A stretch of 64,000 nucleotides of DNA from Wuchereria bancrofti (lineage: Eukaryota; Nematoda; Chromadorea; Rhabditida; Onchocercidae), in contig SSBO01000012.1 in NCBI GenBank assembly GCA_005281725.1, forward strand, positions 4,551,521-4,615,520. Direction: 5' to 3'. Positions within the stretch are counted from its first letter, which is position 1; every line of letters begins with the position of its first letter. Below are positions 1-11,066 of this stretch, piece after piece. The notes under the pieces were generated by a model that had not been told where the DNA came from, searched no databases, and saw only the letters and a program-made list of their open reading frames with translations. Position numbers and translations under genes: made by a program.

Positions 1-1700
1 GCAGTAGTCGTGGGTTTGGGAATTTTGGACATGGCGGACGCAGAGGAAGTCGAGGCGGAAGTAATCGCAGTAGTGGCTATGATCAGGGTCCTCCGGAACA
101 AGTGACTGGTAGGTAACTATTCCTCCATTGCTAACAAATAGCTGAAATTGTTTTCCATCAGCAAGTATGTTGAATCATGTGGAAGGGTATGATATCTCAT
201 TAGTACGTTAAAGAAACAAGGGAATTGTAGGCATCTTCACTTCATTATTTCCTATTACAAGTCACGAAAAATTTTTCCTCTTGTTAAGCAGAACCAAATC
301 GCTGGAGGAATCATGGCAGAAGATTTGTTTTATTTTTTCTGACAGAACTTTCTGCTTAATTTGATTAACATGCAACTGTTTGTTCGAATAATACTTTCTT
401 TATAGAAATAGGGTACTTCACGCATATGTGTGAAGATGACATCGTTTGTCACAACACATCGGGCAAAATTCCTTATTTCAACGCTGCGATCTTTTTCGAA
501 AACAAAGAACAAATTGGCAAAGTTGATGAGATCTTTGGTGGTATTAAAGACAACGTACGTATGTCACTTATTTATTAAGTTTATTTGGTTTATTCATGTT
601 GTAGTACTTAGAGTGGATGGTTACTACAAATTCATGACAGGTACTACTTAAAATGCAGATAGATTAGGAGACGAATAAAAAAGTGCAAATAGCCTTTTAA
701 GCATTTCCAAACCTTGGCAGCCGTAATATTGGTTATGTGCATCAAATTGCTGGTTTTATAAGCTAATTTTAGTTCTCCCATATATAGCCGTGCCCTGCTT
801 CGTTTTGTTTTGTGGTAATGCCACCGACAGAATTTAGTACAAAATAGGACAAGATTTCAGGGATTCACTGTAAAACTGCAAGATGGTATCAAAGCTTCCT
901 CTTTCAAAGAAGCACAAAAATTGTTCATTGATTCAGGAAGACTTTTACCTATTGAACGATTTTTGCCGAATAGTGCAAATAAGCGAGGGAAAGGGCAAGT
1001 ACGTGGAAGCGGACGCGGTTAGCCTAACCAGTCTTTTAGAAAACATTTTTAGCTTTTGCTTTACCATAAATTTTAACAGCTGCGGTCAGTGGAGTTTAAT
1101 ATGAGTTTTTGAGGTCATAAATTTACACGATTTTCCATGAATCTTAGTTTCAGGAGGTCGTGGTCGTGGTGGCAGTGATCGAAGTAGATTTCGTGGTAAG
1201 ATTCATTTTTAAGTCACATTGATGTTTGTCCATTAATTCTAACTATTGCTAGTTTTACTTGTAACTATTATTCAAGGTAAAGGAGGAGGTTCATTCATCC
1301 GAAATGGTGGAAGCGATCGAGGTAGTGGGGGCGACCGAGGTAGTTTTAGAGGTGGTAATCGTGGAAGTTTCAGAGGTGGTGGAGATTGGAATGGTCGAGG
1401 CAGTGCTTTTCGGGAAAGAGGTAAATACACAGTCTTTATTGTTAAGGCAGTGAGCTTGGCAATTTCGAAGTGACAAAACTAAGAAATGAATGTAGTAATT
1501 GTGATGCCCGGATATTTCGTTGATATAGGTGCATCTGATATCGAAATTGTTTTTATCGGCAGTATAACAGATATCAAATAGACTTTGTAGGTCCACTGAA
1601 TCATTCAGTTTTAGGGCGAGGGATTGATTTCGGCCACAAACGAAGTTTTGGTGGACGTTCAGAAACAATCAAAAATAAAAGGATGAAGTTTGATGATTAG
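1..1700 (+). CDS. GAR1: H/ACA ribonucleoprotein subunit 1 (GAR1), 3' part
   Basis: Core protein of H/ACA snoRNPs, which guide pseudouridylation of rRNA and snRNA in the nucleolus. Exons read: <1-108, 406-554, 861-1017, 1154-1195, 1277-1420, 1615-1700; phases join cleanly and give 227 residues. The 5' end lies outside the window. Order seen: an N-terminal glycine/arginine-rich stretch (exon 1), the conserved core (exons 2-3, with motifs [28 protein letters not shown] and [10 protein letters not shown], then LLPIERFLP), and a C-terminal RGG-rich tail split over four short exons, ending in a basic KNKRMKFDD. The double GAR arrangement around a central beta-barrel core is what is known for GAR1. 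An AATAAA lies at 1720-1725, 20 bases after the stop. Identity is secure; the small tail exons rest on frame and RGG composition. Confidence 0.93.
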
Positions 1701-2788
1701 GCATATATTTGGTTGTTTCAATAAAGTTCGGATATGCTACTGCATCGGTCTTTTTCCTGTACGGCAGCATTATCAATTCTTAGATGTAAAATCGTTCCAT
1801 CTGTAGAATGTTTTGTTTTGGTTTTTTGTTTCCTGTTTTGTTTATTTCAGGTATTCAAAACTAAAGATTGGTTCTGTTAAATTGTTTGGCACATTGTATG
1901 ATGTCATACTTACTCCCTTTACGTTTTATTAAACGATCATTTAAAAAAAAAAAAAAACGCTTCATGTTGTGTAGTTCTGAAGTTCTGTGATTTCTTTGTC
2001 TTATACGTAACCTTCCTGAAGTTTACTTTTATTTAGTTTTTCGAAATTAGGTTAAACGGTTGTTAAAAACTTCATCAGATATTAAAGTATGCTTTATGCT
2101 TCTCATGTTGTTGAGCGCAAGATTTTTGTTTTGTTTGCTTACATATGAAAAGCTGCATTGTGGTAGTAGTATTTTCCATTACATATAAAATGGGTTGAAA
2201 GTATTTGGGAATGGGACAGATTTTAGAGGGATGGAGAGTTTGAGTACTTCCAAGGTGCTAGTTCTCATCATAAGACATCGAATTATTTAGAAAGAGGGAG
2301 ATTTGTAGCCAGTAACATGTCGAGATTCTGACAAAGGTCAGGTTTCTACCGGGTTTATCTGGGAATTTAAAGGTGCAGGGAGAGTGCCCTATCAGGACCA
2401 TGAAAAACTAGGGTGTGAGTAACGGTAGTATGATATCATATTGTGGGAGACTTTTCGAAGTTTCACATGAAGTGTTGTTCACGTGTTTACCATCACCTGA
2501 AGTGTTTCTAGAGTCTTCAGCATGAGACGTTGAATGTCATTTTGTGGATGCAGTTCGGCGCTTTCGTGATTTTCATAACGATTCCCTACTACCGTACTTG
2601 ATCTTTGGTTGTCCAGAAAGACTGGTTTGTGGTAAAGTGTTGGAAGTGGCAAATGAGGATGGGGTTTGTAAGATTTATATGGAAAAAAGGGTATTAGCTG
2701 ACGATGAAGCCCGGTCAGTTTCTCAGTGCCACTTATATATCATTCTGTTGAAATCCACATTAGATTGCATCGTTGCGTTACAGGCGCG
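1701..2788. other. Intergenic: GAR1 3' end to vha-11
   Basis: About 1.1 kb. It holds the GAR1 polyadenylation signal (1720-1725), an A-run at about 1942-1957, and A+T-rich sequence. An open frame at 2544-2867 runs into the first vha-11 exon in another frame; it was not accepted as a gene. The vha-11 promoter is probably here, but no motif could be named. Confidence 0.6.
2777..2783 (+). promoter_or_regulatory. Probable spliced-leader trans-splice acceptor of vha-11
   Basis: GTTACAG ends 5 bases before the vha-11 ATG at 2789, with no coding exon upstream. In nematodes such acceptors usually receive a spliced leader. Inferred from position only. Confidence 0.5.
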
Positions 2789-5657
2789 ATGTCTTTTGTT
2801 GCGGGAGAGCTGTGGTTGGTTTCAGCACCGAATGAGGGTTCGCCACAGGAAACATGGGAGAAATTGAATCGGACAACTGGGAATATGTCCATCAACTATA
2901 AATTCAATGTCCCTGATCTCAAAGTATGTTTTATTTTTATATCGTGTGGTCCCAGTCATTTGTGTCAATAGAGGGTAATTTTTCGCTTCATACGTATCCT
3001 GACCAAATAGTGTTTGTTTGTATTAGAGGCAGAAAAAAGATTGGGGTCTGAAAGAATTAACTTGGTGCAAGCTTGATGTGTTCGTGATCGCCGTATTACT
3101 GTGTATGTTTGTGAGGGTGATGTTTTGCTGAGTTTTGGAAGCAGAATGCTTGAACTGATAGGAATTCTCATAATTATACTTCGGATTTGGAGATGGCATT
3201 GATAAGTTGTTGATAAGTTGACATAAATTCCAATTACAGGTAGGGACTCTGGATCAGCTGGTTGGTTTATCTGATGACTTGGCCAAATTGGATAGTGCTG
3301 CAGAACAGTACGTGTATGACTTTTGTTTTGTTCTGATGTTTCGCCATTAGCAGTTGTGCATTACAGTAGTCTATCTCCGTTTTTGTTTTAGAGTGACGCG
3401 GAAGCTAACGCAGTATTTTGCTGATGTCTTAGAAAATGAGCAAGACAAATTACAGGAAAACCTTGTCGTCAGTGGTAGTAAGCTTAAATTTAATCATCTG
3501 ATCGAGTTCCAAACAGAATTATTCACTCTTTTTTAAGTTGCTTTAATTATTTGCTTAGGAATTTCCAAATTTATAAGCACTCTCATTCCAAATATTTGGC
3601 CTTTCACTTTTCAGAAGACGTGAAAACTTATGTTACCAAGTTCCAGTGGGAAGGTGCAAAATATCCTCTAAAGCAATCTCTAAAAGTGCTAAGTGAAATC
3701 ATCGGAAAGGTAAAATCAATTTTTCGAAGTGAAATTTACAAATCCTTTTGCAAAAGATGGCACTTTGATTTTCAGCAAATCACCCAGATTGATAATGATT
3801 TGAAGACGAAATCCACCACCTATAATAATCTTAAGAATAGTCTTGCAACAATTGATCGAAAAGCAACGTACGTTTCAGGCATAATTTGACTTTTGTTATT
3901 CATTGAAATTAGTAACCAGTAGAAATTTTATTTTTCGAGCACAACATAGTATTTTAAAGGAAAGTATGTGTTTGTGATAGAACTGGCAAATGGGTAAAGG
4001 AAGGATATATTCGGGATGAGATGAGGCCGTCTTGAGAGTCGGTATGGGAAATTAGTTTAGAAGCAAAAAGTAAATATATTTTTAAGGTTTAATCATCGAA
4101 ATGTCAAACACGCTTTTTAGGGGCAGTTTGTTAACGAAAGATTTGTCAGAAATCGTTAAAGCTGATGATTTTATCCTCAACTCAGAATACTTACAAACAT
4201 TATTGGTGGTTATACCAAAGTACGTTGAGGAGTTCGCTTTTTTTATTAAATTATAAGTTTTAGAAATGGAATTTTCAAGTTTAATGTTCACTACCTTTTT
4301 ATGTTCCCTCCAGTTGTACTCCTTTTCTTCACTTAAAATCTTTTTAATTTGCCATTAGCACTTTTACAGTTTGAAAGGTACAAGCTTCATTTTAGAATAT
4401 AAGGTCATGCTTTTTTTTTTTTGTATTTTCGCGGAAAAGAATAGAAATCTGGGTAGAAGCAACACCGATCTAATGGCTTGATTTACTTACCTTTACTTTA
4501 ACATATTTCAGCTTATAAAACAAGCTTATAAAGCAGTACATAGTTTTTTGCACAGCTTATAAAGCAATACATAGTTTTTTGTACTTCTTTTTAAACAGAA
4601 CGTTGGCAAAGGAATGGCAGCAGAAGTATGAAACATTATCTGATATGGTAGTGCCTGGATCGAGCCGCTTAATTACCGAAGATGGAGATCAGATGTTATT
4701 CTCTGTTACGCTCTTCAAAAAAGTAATCGATGAGTATAAAACACATTGCAGAGAAAACAAGTAAGTTGGGAAAACTGTATTTTCTTGTTTCTGTCAATGC
4801 CAGTTTTTACTGTTTGAAATTTCTGGTAAAATAAAAGTTTCAAATCAGTATTTATTATAGCAGCATCTTATTTCAGGTTCATTGTCCGAGATTTCGTTTA
4901 CGATGAAGAGTCCTTGAAAATAGGTCGTAATGAACGGGATAAATTGGTACAAGAGAAGCAGCGTCAGTATGCTCCACTTGTTCGATGGCTGAAAATCAAT
5001 TTTGGCGAAATTTTTTCTGCCTTTGTTCATGTTAAAGCATTACGAGTGTTTGTTGAAAGTGTTCTCAGGTGAATAACTTGAGATCATTTTTCCGATCATG
5101 AAAATTTGAAAAATGGATATATCAGTGATTTTGATTAGATTTATTCAGTTAGACTAACATGTTATTCATTCCTTCTCTTCTTTATTTCTTTAAGCACTTG
5201 GTGACTAGTCGAAAACGATTGCAGTATTAAATTTTTACTGCCCTTTATATGGAGTAGTTTTTTTTTTTATGTTTTTAAAATTTCACTAAGTTTTTTTTAC
5301 CACTGTTAACATATTAACATTTAGTTTTTTAGATATGGTTTACCCGTAAACTTCCAAGCAACAGTCATAGAACCAAATAAGAATTCGCATAAGAAATTGC
5401 GAGCATCACTTCATAATCTTTATTTGCATTTGGATACATCTGCCGCTGGTCCAATTGAGGTTTTTTTTATGTTTATTGAATAATTTGATAATTTTTTGAA
5501 TTGTATTCATTATAATTCCAGACTAATTAAAAAAATTTCCACATATCATTTTCAGGCTATCGAAGATAATCCAATACTGATGTCATTGGGCATGCATGAT
5601 TATTATCCATATGTTTTTTTCAAGATAAATATCGATTTCAGTAGCGTGAAAAGATAA
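2789..5657 (+). CDS. vha-11: V-type H+-ATPase subunit C
   Basis: Subunit C of the cytosolic V1 sector, which bridges the stator to the membrane sector and controls reversible assembly of the proton pump. Ten exons: 2789-2923, 3240-3307, 3392-3474, 3615-3709, 3776-3867, 4121-4219, 4599-4760, 4877-5068, 5333-5459, 5556-5657. They give 384 residues, the same length I recall for C. elegans VHA-11. Recognisable segments: N-terminal [19 protein letters not shown], then [64 protein letters not shown] and C-terminal [12 protein letters not shown]. The start is the first ATG after a likely trans-splice acceptor and matches the family start. AATAAA at 5937-5942 is a possible poly(A) signal. Nothing is missing or broken. 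The intron before exon 7 carries a short tandem duplication. Confidence 0.96.
4511..4584. repeat. Short tandem duplication in a vha-11 intron
   Basis: GCTTATAAA occurs at 4511, 4524 and 4555. The last two begin near-identical 30-base units (GCTTATAAAGCARTACATAG followed by a T-run), period 31, ending 14 bases before the acceptor of exon 7 (exon starts at 4599). The T-runs may serve as the polypyrimidine tract. Confidence 0.8.
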
Positions 5658-7314
5658 GTGTTTAGTAACATCTTAAAAGTTCACTATTTTATTTTTTTTC
5701 CATTTATTCTCTGACTATCTGTTATGTTAGTGAATAGTCGTTTACATCATGGAAGTTATATTAATTCTATGATAACTAATATTAGTGTAAGATTTAACAG
5801 TACTAGTACAGGTTTAACACTGTGCAGCTGTGATACGTTAATGCATTCCACTGCTTGATCGATTTCGAAAATCTTCCCATCTTCAACCTTACGATCGATA
5901 TATCCGTGGAATCTTCAGAATGATATGACTTTCCTTAATAAATAATCCTTAATCTGGACGTTGGTAACTCGTATAAGCATTTTAATGAAATGCATTGCTT
6001 ATATCTAATTCACTTAATTTTTTCCCGAAATTTTAATGTTTGTCACGTCAAAAGACTATCTATTTTTATCATGTTTCATTAATAGATGCGCTCTTCTTTA
6101 AATTTGATATCTTCTGGGTTTAATTTGCTTGCGTTTACTTTTGTGTCTTAAAAAAATTCATTATTGTTTCATTTGTACAAAAGTACTATTCATTGCTTAT
6201 CATAGCGTTGCTATAGTGTGATAGTTTTATTGCAGTGTGTATTCAGTTTATGTGTGGTAAAATATTCTGGCGTTTTTTTCTAGAACATTTTCTTATTTAC
6301 TATGTCTTATTGTTTACCAAAAAACCGTCATAAGTAGACGGAGTTCGATATCTACATTTACAAATTTTTTTAACATTAAATATTGAATGTTTCTACTTGT
6401 CATCAACCGTAGAGTATTAGAATCATGAGGTTAATGGAACACATTGGTGTTGCATGCAGTAGGTGTTTGGCATCCACATCACTACTCAGTCTACGTTTGC
6501 AAGACGTAAGCTACTGAGTTGTGTATTAACTTGATTTTGGTATGAACTGCAAGTAATGTTACTTTCCATAGAAGTTACTCTTATAATCTAACAACCAAGC
6601 AGTGAATGCTCAGTAAATTGAATCTGATATTGCTATAAATATCGGTGGTGCCTGGATTGTCTGCATGTTTATGAAAGTTTATGTTAGCATGAACTAATTC
6701 TCTGGTAAATTAGTGTGATCCCGAAGGTGGGTCAAGGGATTTTCAATATTTGACAATTTTTGGAGCTAATTAAAAATCCAAAGACTTCCTAATGTGTGGA
6801 GAATGCTTTGTACATTGCAAATGCATAGCGAAGATATTTTGACTTCAAATGTAAGGTTTAGTTGTCCTTATACGCTAATTTTAAATTAAATTAAACTGAT
6901 GTATATGTGAGGAATGATTCACCCTGTGAAGGTTGTATTAAACTTTAATTGCATTTACTCAGATATCTTTTCGATACATTATACAGTGTGGTTGAACGTC
7001 TTCCACGTTAGGAACCCTTAGATGTGGAAAGTCGATTTCAGTCGTTTGTTTGAGGTAAAAAAAGTCGATTTCAATCGTTTGTTTGAAGTAATGCCAACTT
7101 TTTTTTCTAATGGCAGAGATACAGTACTGAGTCTGGCTCACACTACGAATTTCAAGTCTTAGCGGTTGTTTGAGTAGGATCAGATTTGACGGGAGTTAAG
7201 GTGAATTAAGTTGATATAGTTTGTGGGGTTTGATTTTTATTCACTTCAGTTTGAATCTGGAAGAAATATACATTTAATGCTTAGTTTTATTGTTTAGAAT
7301 ATTTTTATTTATAG
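5658..7314. other. Intergenic: vha-11 to UFSP2, with possible first UFSP2 exon
   Basis: About 1.65 kb of A+T-rich sequence. It holds the vha-11 poly(A) signal (5937-5942) and a tandem duplication at about 7030-7090. A candidate first exon of the downstream protease lies at 6803-6850: ATG, 16 open codons, an in-frame stop before the ATG, and a GTAAGG donor in the phase required by the exon at 7315. No other gene was seen. Confidence 0.5.
7030..7090. repeat. Direct tandem duplication, period 33
   Basis: Two near-identical copies of a unit containing GTCGATTTCARTCGTTTGTT, beginning at 7031 and 7064, upstream of the UFSP2 coding exons. Differences are single bases. Confidence 0.75.
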
Positions 7315-10300
7315 AATTATAGTAACAACCGTAGATATCAAGAGAGGACCGTTGCTGCTCTTCTGTTTGGTAATACTTCGTTGACAGAAATAACAAACGT
7401 TTTGTTTGGTTGTTTATCAGATTTTGATGCTACATTGGATCTGATACGCTTCATTGAAAGTTCACTACCTTCAAGTAAGTTTGAAAAGTGTAACACAAAA
7501 AACGGATGTGAGTAGGTAAAGATGGTTTCTGGGTGGTACCAATCGACTGGCTGCTACAATTTATAGGTTGTTTGAGGATATCTCGAATTTATTAATAATT
7601 CCAGATACTAAACTTGTAGATGATAGTCTCCGTATATAGCTTCACTGTATAAAATGCAGCACGTGGTCAAGGATGATCAGTTGAATAAATCATATAGTTT
7701 CGATTTTCAGATGTTAGTTTTCTCGGCACTTTATCCCTCATTAATGTGGAATATCCTTACGATCTGAATTCATTAGCTGCAGCTGTGGAAAGCACGAAAG
7801 GATTCTTGATGCTGTTTGCGGATACAACATCACTCGAAGCTCGAGATGTTGATAGCATTTTGAAATTGAATAAAGAGATTGCTTTGCGGTATTTTTTTTT
7901 TTTGTTATTTGGTAAGTTAAATTCTAGGACAATATTTGGGGATATTATGTTTAACAGTGTACGTTGCAGACCGTCTTCTACGAAATCTTGTTATGATTTA
8001 TTGGTCCGGACATCACTGTGGCTAAATGTAAATGTAAATATAAGTGGCAAGAAAAATCTTCTTGACGAAGTAAGCAACGCCATCCTTTCGAAACTGGATA
8101 ATATTGAGTCCCTGTGTTTCACATTTTCGAATAATAGTTTTGTCTTGGGTGGAAATAAAGTGATCGATGCGAAGCAACTTAATAAAGAAATGCTACAAAT
8201 AAGTGGATATTTATCCAATGGAAAGGTATGTTATTTGAAGCGAAGTTTCCGGAATTGTTTAAAATCTCACAGTTCTTAAATTTTATTTTGCACTGTTTCT
8301 GTGCTTTTTTCAAACGCTTAAGTTTCTATGCTCAGGGAAACTATTGCAGAAATTCGTAAATTTTACACCAATGATACCGGTCAAGAAGGATTCTGATGAC
8401 TTTTTACCGAAGCTTGTTCCAATTGTAAAAATTAGGAAAGGTTTTGTGATTTGCACTTATTTAAGTGAAAAAATTTTTCTAATATAGGGGAGGTGGAGAG
8501 ATGCTACTCTCATGAACATAAAATAACTTTTGATAGATCTACTTTGTTTCAATGAGATTTTGTGGTTAAAACTTTAAATTAACGAGGAGGAGTTAGTTAT
8601 AGATTTTGCTGTATTTTGCAACGTGAGAGCCATGATAACTTCGGTGGCTGAGGTACAGTCCGATGATGGTCCAACAGATATTCTCATTCTATTGCGAAGA
8701 GCACTGAAACGAACAGTATATCTTACTGAACGGTGTTTATGTGAATTTCTCAATTTTGATTGTGAAGTTGGTTTTAGATCTCTAAATTGTAGTTCTTTAT
8801 GAAGTTGTTTTCAACTCCCGCGAAATCTTTTTCTGCATCACTTTGTTTTTTGACCAAGACGTGCACTAGTTAACACTTGTAACGGTATATTTCGGGGAGT
8901 TTAGGAACTATTAAGGATTAAAATTTCTATAATTGTGATTAATCAATCTAAACGTTCTAGCGTTTAACAAATGTTAGATGCAGTGTATTTTCAACGAATG
9001 ATGGGTTACTGTCAATTGCTTATCCTGATATCCACGATGACATGGTGTTGCGTATGTTTTTTTCTACCTTTGTGAAAGGAATGAGTCAACTTTTATTTTG
9101 GTTCAGAACATCATTTATTTTGGTTCAGAGCATTAAAGATTTTTTGACTTTAAGGAAATTATCGGGCAAGACTTCATCGTATTTTTAATCTACCCTCTTA
9201 CAAGCCGATCTTGAGGCCTGCTCAATCTCTTCAATTTAATCCGGAGACGCAGAAATTACTGCAGAATCCTCATTTGCATATCAAATCTTGTAAGAATTTT
9301 ATTTTAATTTGTTTCGTGGGGGCAGTTCTTTTTCTTGGAAGTTTCTAACTTTTAAATATCATCTGTTGGTTGCTTTTATTCTCAGTGATTTGCATTACTT
9401 ATTTTTACATTTTAAGTGGCTCACAAGATGATAAAAGGTACTGCAACTTCTGAAGTTAAATTTTTTATTTTTTTCCAAATTTTTTCAAAATTTTATTGTA
9501 ATGTCCTTCAGCATAGGTTAAAGGCAATGGAAAACTTTTTTCCTTTTTTACCGAGTAACTATGCAATTAAAAGGCAGAGTTTGACTTTTTTTGTTTCTTT
9601 CAGCAGAATAATTGTTGAAGCTGCAACTTTTCAAATATTGTTGTTCTTTACAGATAAACCAAAAGGAAAAGTATATATTATCAGTGGCTCCTATAACTAC
9701 CACCACTATATGCAGGTTTATTTGTTTCAAATTCATATAAAGTCATGATTTGGAGTTACTTTAATGGTCTCTTCCATTAATTAACATTTTTAAGTTGATG
9801 GAAATGGTAAATTATTTGGAAAGAAAATTGATAATTTTAACAGTAATTTCTAGTAATTGCTTGCAATTATATTAAGAAGAAACCAAATGAAAAAAAAAAA
9901 CGACAAAAAAAGAACATCATTCAAAATAAGCATAAAAAAACATAAAGTAAAATAAGTATCTTACAAAACAAAATTAAGAACCTCAAACATATAATAAATA
10001 AAACATAATGCTCAAATTCATTCTAAAAATCGTCAAGAATCAATTGATATATCGTAAGCTTGAGTATAGTATCAATTAAAATTAAAATTTTTTTAAATTT
10101 CTTTCATTGTTAAACGTCACTATTTTAAAGGACGGGATAAATGACAGCGGTTGGGGATGTGCTTATCGTTCTTTCCAAACATTATGGTCTTGGTTTGTTC
10201 TTCAAGGTTATATCGACAAACCTACTCCAACGCATCGTGAGATTCAACAAGTAGCTATCTTTTAGTTGTATAAATTTAGAAATTTACTGCATTATTGACT

Positions 10301-11066
10301 TATGAATAAAAAACGCAATATTGATCCACTTCCGTGTTTCGTAGATCGTCGCTCCGTTTCTAAAATTCAGGGTATGATCTAAATTTTAAATGGGATTGAA
10401 ACTTGAGAGTTTGTACGATTGTGGCGATAAAGATGCGATGTTTGTGGGAAGTCAGCAATGGATTGGATCTATAGAGCTTGGTTACTGTTTTGAAAATATG
10501 GCTGGCATTGAATCACGGGTGCTTACGACAAATTCAGGTGCAGAAGTAACAGGAAATATTCGTCAGTTGGCACTTCACTTTAAAACATATGGTACACCCA
10601 TTATGATTGGTGAGTTTCAAGAGTATTTGACAGAAAAATGATCTTATTTTGGAAGTAATTTTTGCTTCTATAAAATGTCAAGAATCAGGCTTGTGGACGG
10701 ACAATCGTTTTAAAAAGTACGTACAATGACATGCAAAATTCATTGTTAAGATTCTTACACTCAGCTCATTTCTACAGCTTGACGAAATTACTTTGATCTT
10801 TTGCCCCTTTTAAAAGAAGAAAATTGCATTTGAAACTTGCAAGTTTTTTAGGTGGTGGGATGTTAGCTCATACGATTCTAGGCGTTGATTTCAATGAATC
10901 AACAGGTGAGTCATCATTTTTGGTTTTGGACCCTCACTATTCCGGCGATGAGGATTTACATACAATAATAACGAGAGGTTGGTGCAGTTGGAAAATGCCG
11001 AGTTTTTGGAAACAAGAATATTTCTATAATTTATTGTTACCTATCCCGCCACAAAATGTTATTTAA
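7315..11066 (+). CDS. odr-8: Ufm1-specific protease 2 (UFSP2), first exon unresolved
   Basis: Cysteine protease that matures Ufm1 and removes it from targets; the C. elegans orthologue ODR-8 acts at the ER. Exons read: 7315-7474, 7711-7888, 7970-8225, 8350-8440, 8603-8732, 8978-9051, 9155-9289, 9417-9437 (microexon), 9654-9715, 10131-10250, 10408-10609, 10852-11066; 547 residues plus a start exon, perhaps 6803-6850. The catalytic half is unmistakable: YNYHHYMQ carries the oxyanion tyrosine, [12 protein letters not shown] the nucleophile cysteine, DPHYSG the catalytic Asp and His, and [36 protein letters not shown] match the family. The N-terminal half is less conserved, but [20 protein letters not shown] is coding in style. 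All phases close. No key residue is missing. The 5' end and the 21-base microexon are the uncertain parts. Confidence 0.94.
9092..9133. repeat. Direct repeat in a UFSP2 intron
   Basis: TTTATTTTGGTTCAGARCAT occurs twice with period 22, differing at one base. Both copies carry TTCAG, an acceptor-like core, about 25-50 bases before the true acceptor of the exon at 9155. Confidence 0.75.

Noticed and set aside
1942..1957. A-run after GAR1 as a possible retrosequence tail
   Set aside because: No processed coding sequence lies before it: the GAR1 exons are intron-separated and the poly(A) signal is 200 bases upstream.
2544..2867. 107-codon open frame upstream of and overlapping vha-11 exon 1
   Set aside because: It runs out of frame into a secure exon, has no recognised motif, and the overlap makes a separate protein unlikely. 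It could be a 5' leader frame only.
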